From: Anaerolineaceae bacterium UBA5211
GTDB lineage: Bacteria; Chloroflexota; Anaerolineae; Anaerolineales; Anaerolineaceae
Direction: 5' to 3'
Length of the DNA: 41,928 nucleotides
NCBI GenBank assembly: GCA_002412595.1
Contig: DHVJ01000009.1
Span: 1,167 to 43,094, forward strand
Part shown: in pieces, positions 22,212-30,151 of the stretch
Position numbering within the stretch: the first letter of the stretch is position 1
How the letters are laid out: each line of letters begins with the position of its first letter
Notes under the pieces: model-generated
Databases searched by the model: none
Seen by the model: the letters and a program-made list of their open reading frames with translations, nothing else
What the model was told of the DNA's origin: nothing
Program-made: the position numbers and the translations under genes

Positions 22212-23472
22212 AATCCGAAATTTGCTGAGCTGCTGAAATACCCGCCAACCAACCGGTCGAAAAGGCGGCCTGCAGGTTATAACCACCGGTATCGGCAGCT
22301 AAATCGAGAACTTCGCCGGCAAAATACAGACCTTGAACTAGGCGGGATTGCATACTTCGGGGATCTACTTCTTTTAAAGAAATTCCCCCGGCGGTGACCA
22401 TAGCCGCATCCAACGGCAGGTGGCCGTTAATCTCAACACGAAAGTCTTTAAGTTGTTGCAGGAGATGGCCACGTTCCTGCGCGTTGATCTGGTGGCAGGG
22501 TTTGTCCAGCGCGATTCCGCAGCGCCCGGCCATGACCGGAATCATCTTTTGCGGCAGTAACCCATCCAAGAGGGTGCGGAAATATTGTTTGCCGTGCGCG
22601 TCCATATCCCGCAGCAGGCGGGCATCCAGCTTGGCTTCATCCAAAGCAGGCTTGAGATCAACCGCAATTTCCACCTTTTTCTTCTCGCGCAGCGCATCCA
22701 CAATTTTTCCGCTCATGCTGAGGATGACCGGCCCGGAAACGCCGAAATGCGTGAAGAGCATCTCTCCAAAATCTTTAAAGCCTACTTTACCATCCAATAG
22801 TAACCGTACTTCCACATTGTGCAGGGTTAACCCCTGCAACCGCTGGCAAACATCGCCGGAAGATTTCAACGGTACCAGGGCAGGGCGGATAGAGACGATA
22901 GTGTGACCGATTTCAGCCGCCATGCGGTAGCCATCACCGCTGGAACCGGTGTGGCTGAAGGAAGCTCCGCCAGAGGCAAGGATGACAGCCTGACAGGAAA
23001 AAGTTTTTCCATCAGCTGTTTTCACAGCGCGAATAGCCTGGTCTTCCAGCAATAATGTACTGACAGCAGTATGGGTTTGGATTTGAACAGCCTGTGCAGC
23101 AGCCCAACCAATCAGTTTTTGGGTGATATCGTTGGCGTCTTCCCCAGCCGGAAAAACACGCCCGCCGCGTTCCGTTTGCGTTTTCACATGCAAAGCATCC
23201 ATGAAATTCAGCAAATCCTGGCTGAAGTAACGCGCAAAAGCCTGGCGCAGAAAGCGGCCTTCACGACCGAAATGTTGAATGAATTCCTCCTGAGCACAGA
23301 TATTGGTCAGGTTGCAGCGCCCTTTACCGGTGATGCGTAATTTCTGGCCGGGTTGCTCCATTTTTTCTAACAGGAGAGTATCCACACCCAGGCTGGCGGC
23401 CCGCCCAGCAGCCATCAGACCGGCAGGTCCAGCGCCAATTACAATCAGTTGAAAATCGGTTTTTTCTGCCAT
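22210..23472 (-). CDS. BaiN/HI0933-family FAD-dependent oxidoreductase
   Basis: A 420-residue flavoprotein of the HI0933/YhiN/BaiN family. The N-terminal Rossmann motif IVIGAGPAGLMAAGRAA binds FAD, followed by LLLEKMEQPGQKLRITGKGR and CNLTN, a family hallmark. The C-terminal MVTAGGISLKEVDPRSMQS and LYFAGEVLDLAADTGGYNLQ close the FAD site. The length is normal and no motif is missing. Its substrate is unknown; one characterised relative acts on bile acid intermediates, which should not be assumed here. It has no Shine-Dalgarno; a -10-like TATAGT ends 10 nt before the ATG. Confidence 0.92.
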   Translation of the reverse strand: MAEKTDFQLIVIGAGPAGLMAAGRAASLGVDTLLLEKMEQPGQKLRITGKGRCNLTNICAQEEFIQHFGREGRFLRQAFARYFSQDLLNFMDALHVKTQTERGGRVFPAGEDANDITQKLIGWAAAQAVQIQTHTAVSTLLLEDQAIRAVKTADGKTFSCQAVILASGGASFSHTGSSGDGYRMAAEIGHTIVSIRPALVPLKSSGDVCQRLQGLTLHNVEVRLLLDGKVGFKDFGEMLFTHFGVSGPVILSMSGKIVDALREKKKVEIAVDLKPALDEAKLDARLLRDMDAHGKQYFRTLLDGLLPQKMIPVMAGRCGIALDKPCHQINAQERGHLLQQLKDFRVEINGHLPLDAAMVTAGGISLKEVDPRSMQSRLVQGLYFAGEVLDLAADTGGYNLQAAFSTGWLAGISAAQQISD

Positions 23473-23629
23473 AAGCGGATTAACTATAATCGAAATTCCG
23501 AGGGTATGTTGAGAGGTCCCTTATTTTATAAAAATTCAGAAGGACTCTTTGTGATAAAATCTTAGCTGATTTAACATACAGACTGATATTATCCGTTGAG
23601 GAAGGATATCTTCACTCAGAAAATAATCC

Positions 23630-24595
23630 ATGACTAAATTAATTATTCAAATTCCCTGTTTTAATGAAGAAAATGCGCTGCCCGTTACATTGAAAGAACT
23701 GCCGCGCGAGATTCCCGGTGTTTCCAAGATTGAATGGTTGATCATTGACGACGGCAGTACAGACCGAACCGTGGATGTTGCCAAGGAACTTGGCGTCGAT
23801 CACGTGGTGCGCCTGATCCGTCATCAGGGTTTGGCTAAAGGTTTTATGGCCGGTATTCAAGCCTGTGTGGAACTGGGTGCGGATATCATCGTTAATACAG
23901 ACGCAGATAATCAATATTACGCTGGTGATATTCCCAAATTGATCCAGCCGATTTTGGATGGAAAAGCGGAAATTGTAGTTGGCGCACGTCCAATTGCGGA
24001 AATTAAACATTTCTCTCCTTTGAAAAAGGTATTCCAGCGTTGGGGTTCCTGGCTGGTGCGCAAGGTCAGCCAAACTGAAATTGAAGATGCACCCAGCGGT
24101 TTCCGTGCCATCAGCCGCGAGGCTGCCATGCGCATGCATGTTTTCTCAGATTACACATATACATTGGAGACCATCATTCAGGCTGGCCAGCGTGGGATGG
24201 CCATTATGTCTGTACCCATCCGCACCAATGATTTTCTGCGCAAGTCGCGCCTGGTACACAGCATCCCAGCTTATCTGGCGCGCTCCACCAACACCATCAT
24301 GCGCATCTTTATGACTTACCAGCCGCTGTCGTTCTTCCGCATTCCGGGGTTGATTTCCTTTGGGCTGGGTATCATTTTAGGGTTGCGCTATCTTTACTTT
24401 GCCATTTTTACTGGCACCGGCTCTGGGCACGTACAATCTCTGATCCTGGTTGCTATTCTGATGATCTTGGGGGTTCTCTTGTTTGTTTTCGGTTTATTGG
24501 CCGATTTGATTTCCGTAAACCGCAAATTGCTCGAAAATGTTGAATATAGAATTCAACGGTTAGACGAAAAAATTGAAAAGCAGAACCATAAGTAA
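23630..24595 (+). CDS. GT2-family glycosyltransferase, DPM1-like with C-terminal membrane helices
   Basis: A 321-residue protein. The GT-A domain covers residues 1-220: IQIPCFNEENALPVTL, WLIIDDGSTDRTVDVA, GLAKGFMAGIQ and the DXD-like NTDADNQYYAGDI. Two C-terminal membrane helices (about 235-300) suggest it transfers a sugar to a polyprenyl phosphate or a membrane-bound acceptor. It has no clear Shine-Dalgarno next to the ATG. It starts a tight series of same-strand genes (gaps of 12, 1, 0 and 37 bp), the first of the putative polysaccharide cluster. Confidence 0.9.
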   Translation: MTKLIIQIPCFNEENALPVTLKELPREIPGVSKIEWLIIDDGSTDRTVDVAKELGVDHVVRLIRHQGLAKGFMAGIQACVELGADIIVNTDADNQYYAGDIPKLIQPILDGKAEIVVGARPIAEIKHFSPLKKVFQRWGSWLVRKVSQTEIEDAPSGFRAISREAAMRMHVFSDYTYTLETIIQAGQRGMAIMSVPIRTNDFLRKSRLVHSIPAYLARSTNTIMRIFMTYQPLSFFRIPGLISFGLGIILGLRYLYFAIFTGTGSGHVQSLILVAILMILGVLLFVFGLLADLISVNRKLLENVEYRIQRLDEKIEKQNHK

Positions 24596-24607
24596 ACAAT
24601 TTTCTTT

Positions 24608-25714
24608 ATGAAAACATCGCAAGCAGCAGCCAATGTCCTCCATAAACAATGGGGGTCTGAAGCAGTGCAACAATATATTGGTCCATTCGACCAATCCTAT
24701 TTTGCATATGCGGCCGATGAAAGCATTCGCGTGAACGCCGCTTCAGGCGGGGTCATCACGGCAATGCTGGATTTCGCGCTCTCCAGCAAAGCCATTGACG
24801 GCGCCTTGGTATGCCGTTCGGTTGTCATTGACGGCCGCGTTACCCCGCAGTTTTTCATCGCAACTGATCGCGAGACATTGTTGACTGCACAGGGCAGTAA
24901 ATATATCGCAGTGGAATTCAACCGCGATGCACTGCCTTTGATTCGCGCTTTTAACGGCCGCCTGGCTATTGTGGCGCTGCCCTGCGACCTGACCAATTTA
25001 CGCCGCCTGGCAGAACACGACGCGGATATCCGGCGAAAAGTGGTGCTAATGGTTGGTTTACTGTGTGGACATAATTCCCGGTCGGAGTTAACCGAAATGG
25101 TGGTCGATAAAATCAAGCCTGACGGGGCGGTATTAATAGATTATCGTTACCGCCAGGGACATTGGCGCGGCGAATTGGAAGCGTACTTTGATAACGGTGA
25201 AGTGATCCGCAAGCCATTTTCCTATTTTTCCGATTATGCCAACTTGTTTTATTTTTGCCAGCAAAAATGCCATCACTGCCACGATCACGCGGCATACGCG
25301 GCGGATATTTCCATCGGGGACATTTGGTCGCTGCGCATGAAAGAAAATCCCATCAAACATAACGCTGTCATTGTCCGCACTGGGACGGGTGTTGCGCTAT
25401 TTAATGCGGCAGTGAAGGGGGAGGCTATTCGGGCTCAGTCAGAGGCCATTGAAGAGATTTGCGAAGGCCAGGCGCGCAGTATGCCCTTTCACTATAATGT
25501 CAGTGCGCGTGCCAGGGCTGGAAAAAAACTGGGCATCACTATCAAAGATTCTGTTCAGGCACCTGTGCAATGGCATGAGTTACTGACCGCTCGCATGGCG
25601 TTGAAAAATGAGAAGCGTTCACGCGGTACTGAAGGGATGAAGAAAGTTGCCCGGATCCCGCGATTTATCTTAAAATTGAAATTGTATGTGATGAAAGGAT
25701 TGGAGAGTATTTAA
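24608..25714 (+). CDS. FrhB-like protein (coenzyme F420 hydrogenase/dehydrogenase beta subunit family)
   Basis: A 368-residue protein of the FrhB_FdhB family. Recognisable parts are VNAASGGVITAMLDFAL near residue 40, QGSKYIAVEFN, IVALPCDLTNLRRL and LLCGHNSRSEL. The Cys-rich CQQKCHHCHDHAAYAADIS (about residues 218-236) may bind an Fe-S cluster. In exopolysaccharide clusters such proteins often stand beside pyruvyl transferases, as here, and are thought to reduce or modify a sugar or lipid intermediate. The real reaction is not known. It is 1 bp from the next gene. Confidence 0.88.
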   Translation: MKTSQAAANVLHKQWGSEAVQQYIGPFDQSYFAYAADESIRVNAASGGVITAMLDFALSSKAIDGALVCRSVVIDGRVTPQFFIATDRETLLTAQGSKYIAVEFNRDALPLIRAFNGRLAIVALPCDLTNLRRLAEHDADIRRKVVLMVGLLCGHNSRSELTEMVVDKIKPDGAVLIDYRYRQGHWRGELEAYFDNGEVIRKPFSYFSDYANLFYFCQQKCHHCHDHAAYAADISIGDIWSLRMKENPIKHNAVIVRTGTGVALFNAAVKGEAIRAQSEAIEEICEGQARSMPFHYNVSARARAGKKLGITIKDSVQAPVQWHELLTARMALKNEKRSRGTEGMKKVARIPRFILKLKLYVMKGLESI

Positions 25715-25715
25715 T

Positions 25716-26984
25716 ATGGCAAAAAACCCGGTCATTTCGATTACGGGCGGTACCATCTGCGGTAACCGCGGTGCGGAATCTATGCTGACGACTACCATTG
25801 GGGTCATTCGTAAAGATTTCCCCAACGCGAAATTTTACGTTTTCAGTTACTACCCGAAAAAGGACCGATCGTTATGCCTGGATGAGGGTATCACCATTCT
25901 GAGCGGTAAACCAGTGGCTTTGGTCACGCGCCATTTTCTGGCAGCTTTATTGGCTGCCCTGGTCAAGGTCTTTGGGGCAAAGGTTCCGCGTTCTAAATTC
26001 TTCAAGATTGCCAAAGCGTTGGACGAATCGGATATGCTGCTGGATATCGGCGGTATCACCTTTTCGGACGGGCGCGGCAAATACTTGCCCTTCAATATCC
26101 TGACCATATGGCCGGCGATGATATTGGGAGTACCTGTTATCAAATTGGCTCAGGCGGTGGGTCCTTTCCATCAATTTTTCAACCGCTTGAATGCAAATCT
26201 ATTCCTCAAAAAATGCCGCCATATTTTCGCGCGGGGGGAGAAGACCGCTGAATTCTTGACAGACCTGGGTTATCCTGCAGAAAAAAGCGACCTGGTGGCG
26301 GATGTGGCTTTCCTTTATCAACCGGAGTTTTCGCTATCTAAGGAAAATGAGGATAAGGTTTCAGCGCTATTGAAAAAGATTAATGGGACGCGCAAACCAG
26401 TGGTAGTGTTTTCACCCAGTATATTGGTGAATACGCAATCGACGAAGAAGGGCCTGGATTACGCCGCGAAATTCTATGAACTTATTAATTATTTGGGAAA
26501 AGATCGCTATCACTTTATCTTTATCCCCAATGCATCGCGTGAAGGTTCGGATAAAAAGCATAACAACGATCTTTTAACACTGGCGGAAATGCGCCAGCGG
26601 GCTGAGAGCGGTGCTTTAGACGCGGATGTTTTGCCTGCGATTGACTGGGTGGATTACGACATCAATACGGCTTCCATCCGTGCGATTATTGCTACTGCGG
26701 ATGTGCTGGTCACCTCACGCTATCATGCCATGATTTCCGGTTTATGTCTGGCGGTTCCCACGGTCGTGATTGGTTGGGGACATAAATACAAGGAGACAAT
26801 GACCTATTTTGATTTAGGCCAATACTCACTTGACTTTGGGGATGCAGACATGGATTTGCCCAAAATTGTTGAGCAAGCGTTAGAATATAAAAAGGAAATT
26901 CAACAACAGATCGAAAAGAATTTAGATTCGGTCAAACAAAAGTCAGAAATCCAATTTTCCTATCTTAAAGAAGAGCTATCGTAA
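25716..26984 (+). CDS. Polysaccharide pyruvyl transferase family protein
   Basis: A 422-residue protein of the PS_pyruv_trans family (PF04230), which attaches pyruvate ketals to surface-glycan sugars. The N-terminus ITGGTICGNRGAESMLT, the central LLDIGGITFSDGRG and KLAQAVGPF, and the C-terminal VLVTSRYHAMISGLCLAVPTVVIGWGHKYKE are typical. GGAG lies shortly before the ATG. The stop overlaps the start of the next gene by one base, indicating coupling. With the GT2 and FrhB-like genes it points to an acidic or pyruvylated surface polysaccharide. Confidence 0.9.
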   Translation: MAKNPVISITGGTICGNRGAESMLTTTIGVIRKDFPNAKFYVFSYYPKKDRSLCLDEGITILSGKPVALVTRHFLAALLAALVKVFGAKVPRSKFFKIAKALDESDMLLDIGGITFSDGRGKYLPFNILTIWPAMILGVPVIKLAQAVGPFHQFFNRLNANLFLKKCRHIFARGEKTAEFLTDLGYPAEKSDLVADVAFLYQPEFSLSKENEDKVSALLKKINGTRKPVVVFSPSILVNTQSTKKGLDYAAKFYELINYLGKDRYHFIFIPNASREGSDKKHNNDLLTLAEMRQRAESGALDADVLPAIDWVDYDINTASIRAIIATADVLVTSRYHAMISGLCLAVPTVVIGWGHKYKETMTYFDLGQYSLDFGDADMDLPKIVEQALEYKKEIQQQIEKNLDSVKQKSEIQFSYLKEELS

Positions 26985-27895
26985 TGCGAAAAAAAATTCT
27001 AAATGTTCTCAAGTGGGTTTGGTTCATTGCAGTCATCCTGGGAGCAGGTTACTATTTTTATAGTAACTATCAAAAAATCTCGGTTTATCTTGAGACTATT
27101 TCGGTTTGGCGGGTGGTATTAAGTTTTGTATTACTGTTTTTAGGAAAATTTGCCTTATCGGATTTAACGCGTTTTTCATTGAAGAAGGTTGATGTTAAGC
27201 TGGATTACAAAGATGCACTAACCATTACTTCCATTACTCAGTTAGGCAAATATTTACCCGGCGGCATATGGCATGTGGCCGGTAAATTTGGGATTTATAA
27301 GGCACGGAAAGTTACAACAAAAAAATCCACCGCGGCAATAATTTTTGAAAATATATGGCTGCTTTCTTCAGCGTTGGTCATTGGCGCGACTTGCCTGTTG
27401 ATTTCAAGCCAGGATGTTTTGTGCGAATTTAACGACATATTTTGCAATGCTGCAACCAATCGTGCTATCTTAATTGGATTGCCAATTATTTGGCTGGCTG
27501 CCTTGCTGCTGGTTGATTATTTCTTTTTTAAGGAAAATCGCTATAACTTCAAAGACTTCATATTGCTGATTGGTGAAATGCTGGTCATCTGGGTGTCATT
27601 CGGGATCAGCTTCTGGTTGGTATTTCCGTTGCACTCTGGATTTGAAATGGCCATCACAGGTGCATTCAGCATAAGCTGGGTAGCGGGGTATGTGGCTTTC
27701 TTCGCACCCGGCGGCATCGGCATTCGGGAATACTTGTTGACAATTATTCTGGCGGCATATTTTTCCAGCGGTGAGGTAGCTACTTACGCCACCATTCACC
27801 GTTTGATTTGGGTGCTAGTGGAAATCATCCTGGGCGCTGGCAGTTCCCTGCTATTCGGCATTCCCATGACTGCGCAGGAAGAAGATACTGAGTAA
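26984..27895 (+). CDS. LPG-synthase-TM family membrane protein (YbhN/AglD-like)
   Basis: A 303-residue protein with about eight membrane helices of the lysylphosphatidylglycerol synthase TM/UPF0104 family (PF03706). Diagnostic segments are SITQLGKYLPGGIWHVAGK (about residues 82-100) and FFAPGGIGIREYLLTIIL near residue 245. No soluble C-terminal aminoacyl-transferase domain is present, so it is the flippase-like membrane part only. Such proteins commonly accompany glycosyltransferases in polysaccharide loci and are thought to move or modify lipid-linked sugars. It overlaps the pyruvyl transferase gene by one base. Confidence 0.88.
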   Translation: MRKKILNVLKWVWFIAVILGAGYYFYSNYQKISVYLETISVWRVVLSFVLLFLGKFALSDLTRFSLKKVDVKLDYKDALTITSITQLGKYLPGGIWHVAGKFGIYKARKVTTKKSTAAIIFENIWLLSSALVIGATCLLISSQDVLCEFNDIFCNAATNRAILIGLPIIWLAALLLVDYFFFKENRYNFKDFILLIGEMLVIWVSFGISFWLVFPLHSGFEMAITGAFSISWVAGYVAFFAPGGIGIREYLLTIILAAYFSSGEVATYATIHRLIWVLVEIILGAGSSLLFGIPMTAQEEDTE

Positions 27896-27918
27896 AAGCA
27901 CTAAACCCTACCTTGCGT

Positions 27919-27924
27919 TAAAAT
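27919..27924 (+). promoter_or_regulatory. -10-like TAAAAT immediately before the DUF6020 gene
   Basis: TAAAAT ends 8 nt before the ATG at 27933 and there is no Shine-Dalgarno. If used, the transcript would begin at or next to the start codon. No convincing -35 is seen. Confidence 0.35.
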
Positions 27925-27932
27925 AGACCATC

Positions 27933-30092
27933 ATGAATGTTGTTATCCAATTCATTAGGAAAAATTTTCCGGATGTTAGATCTGCTTTGGGTAGTGTTAC
28001 GGTGGGCTTCAGCATTGCAATTGCTATTTACCTGGGCAGCCTGCAGCGGCATTTCCTCAGTAAACGTTATGCGCTATATGCAGTCCTGATTGCTTTGGCG
28101 GCTACTTTTTTGGTGGCCTGGCTTCGGCAGCACTGGTTGTCGCGCAAATTCCATGGCCTGCCGCGCGCATTGCGGACTACTGTTATAGTCTTTTCAGTTA
28201 TTTTCAGTTTAATCCTGTTAGCGAACATTCAAATTCAACCAGTTTATTACCTGCTGCCGGATACAACCATGCAAGTTCGTATCCCAATTGATACCGTACC
28301 GGATGGAGAAGAAAGTGTGCGCTTGTTGTGGGTGGAGACCGGGCAGGGGTACGTATATTACCAGAACATGCATTTTGAAGGTGAATGGGAGCGGGTGGAA
28401 AAGAATATCCTGTTCCCGCCCAATCAGGAAGTGCGCATCACCTGGACGGGCAAGGTAGGTTCAACTCCCCAGATTGCTTTCCGTATGACCCACTATGACC
28501 AACCGGTTTTCATTACCTGGAATGGGGTGGAACAGGAATACAATCTCAACCAACCCAAGGAACCCAATATCCTGATTGATAGCCACCTGGATATTCCCCT
28601 GATATACAAAATACCTTTCATCCTGGCATTCAGCATCAGTGCCGGGTTTGTGTTGTTTGCCCTGCTTATCTTGTTGGGCACCTGGCAGCCGTCCAAACGC
28701 AGCGTGAAGAAATCTGCGCGAGGTGCCTGGCTATGGTATATGCTGCCGATGATACTGCTGTGGGGTTTTACGCTGCTGGTCTTTTGGCCGGGTATTATGA
28801 GCGGTGATTCGATCACATTATGGAGCCAAAATCTGGTGGGTGAATTTTCCGATTGGCAGTCGGCATTTTACGCCGTGGTTTTGGCTGGATTGATGAAAAT
28901 TTGGTATTCCCCGGCATTCATCGCCATCTTGCAGATATTGCTGTTCTCATTGCTGGTAGCCTGGGGCTTGAAAGCTTTGCAGGATGAAGGTGTTTCCAAG
29001 ATCGTATTGTGGGGCATCAGCCTGCTCTTTGCGTTGTCTCCCATCAATAACCTATATGCCAACACACTCTGGCGGGATATTCCTTACGCTTTGGCAGTCA
29101 TGTGGTTGACGATTATTGCCCTGAAAATCTATCTCAGCCGAGGAGGGTGGGTTAAAGGCTGGGGATGGGTTTGGTTGGGAATCTCGGGTTTCCTGATCGC
29201 CATTTTGCGCCAGAATGGCATACCGGTTTCATTTATACTGCTCATTCTGCTACCGCTCTTTTACCGTAAATATTGGAAACAGTTGAGCGCGGGATTTCTT
29301 TTGTGTTTGGCACTTTTCCTGTTCATGAAAGGGCCGGTGTATTCCTGGTTGAATGTGGACCGTACCAAGAGCGGCCAATCCAACCTGATTCTGCTGCACC
29401 ATATTGGCGCGCATTTGGACGCGGATACACCCCTTACTTCGGATGAAGAAGAATACATTGATAGCTTCTTACCCATTCCGGATTGGAATTATTACTGCTG
29501 CTATGTGGGTACGATTTCTTATGATAATGATTTCGAACGCGAGCGCTTTCTTTCCAGCAGTCCAGAGAACCGCAAGCTGGCGCTGGATTTGTTCCTGCGC
29601 GACCCACTGGTGGATGTGCAGCATACCGTTTGTTCCGGTGAGCTAGTATGGCGCTTCAATGATAACCAGTGTTACATGAAATCCACACATGGGTTCAATT
29701 CCTGGATTCCGGGTGAGGTCAGCTGGGTGTTGAACAACGACGTGGGTTTGAAAGATGATTCCAAGATACCTGCATTGGTAACGCCTTATGTGGACGCGCT
29801 GCGCTTTTTCGGTTTCCGGGATGATTTTATGGTGGTTTACCTGCGGCCAGCTTTATACCTATACCTGGCGGCTTTCTTTGTGATGGTGGTGATCATCCGC
29901 AAGCGGGATTACCGTGCTGCGCTGATCGTCCTGCCGTTGGTTATCCAATCGGCTATCCTGTTCCTGGTTAGTTACGCTCCGGCTATCCGTTACCAGTACA
30001 GCAATTATTTGGTGGGGTTGTACCTTTTGGGCATTTTATTTCTGCCTGGTGTTGTTGATCAGGGTAAGTCCGCTTCGGAAAAATCCAATTAG
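27933..30092 (+). CDS. DUF6020-family polytopic membrane protein
   Basis: A 719-residue membrane protein with about 12 helices and a large extracytoplasmic region (about residues 105-215, Trp/Tyr-rich beta segments). The FWPGIMSGDSITLWSQNLVG motif followed by SDWQSAFYAVVLAGLMKIWY matches the DUF6020 group, related to GT-C glycosyltransferases and often found in surface-glycan loci. The acidic residues after the second helix cluster fit a GT-C active site. The donor and acceptor are unknown. It lies 37 bp after the LPG-TM gene, but may have its own leaderless promoter. Confidence 0.8.
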   Translation: MNVVIQFIRKNFPDVRSALGSVTVGFSIAIAIYLGSLQRHFLSKRYALYAVLIALAATFLVAWLRQHWLSRKFHGLPRALRTTVIVFSVIFSLILLANIQIQPVYYLLPDTTMQVRIPIDTVPDGEESVRLLWVETGQGYVYYQNMHFEGEWERVEKNILFPPNQEVRITWTGKVGSTPQIAFRMTHYDQPVFITWNGVEQEYNLNQPKEPNILIDSHLDIPLIYKIPFILAFSISAGFVLFALLILLGTWQPSKRSVKKSARGAWLWYMLPMILLWGFTLLVFWPGIMSGDSITLWSQNLVGEFSDWQSAFYAVVLAGLMKIWYSPAFIAILQILLFSLLVAWGLKALQDEGVSKIVLWGISLLFALSPINNLYANTLWRDIPYALAVMWLTIIALKIYLSRGGWVKGWGWVWLGISGFLIAILRQNGIPVSFILLILLPLFYRKYWKQLSAGFLLCLALFLFMKGPVYSWLNVDRTKSGQSNLILLHHIGAHLDADTPLTSDEEEYIDSFLPIPDWNYYCCYVGTISYDNDFERERFLSSSPENRKLALDLFLRDPLVDVQHTVCSGELVWRFNDNQCYMKSTHGFNSWIPGEVSWVLNNDVGLKDDSKIPALVTPYVDALRFFGFRDDFMVVYLRPALYLYLAAFFVMVVIIRKRDYRAALIVLPLVIQSAILFLVSYAPAIRYQYSNYLVGLYLLGILFLPGVVDQGKSASEKSN

Positions 30093-30135
30093 AATCGTTT
30101 TAAATTCCGGGAAACATATCTAGAAAAAAGCTCTC

Positions 30136-30144
30136 TGGTATAAT
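30136..30144 (+). promoter_or_regulatory. Extended -10 box TGGTATAAT directly before dinG
   Basis: TGGTATAAT ends 7 nt before the ATG of dinG, the normal -10 to +1 distance. Transcription would therefore start on the ATG itself, and no Shine-Dalgarno is present. This looks like a leaderless promoter. Confidence 0.6.
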
Positions 30145-30151
30145 CCCTGCA

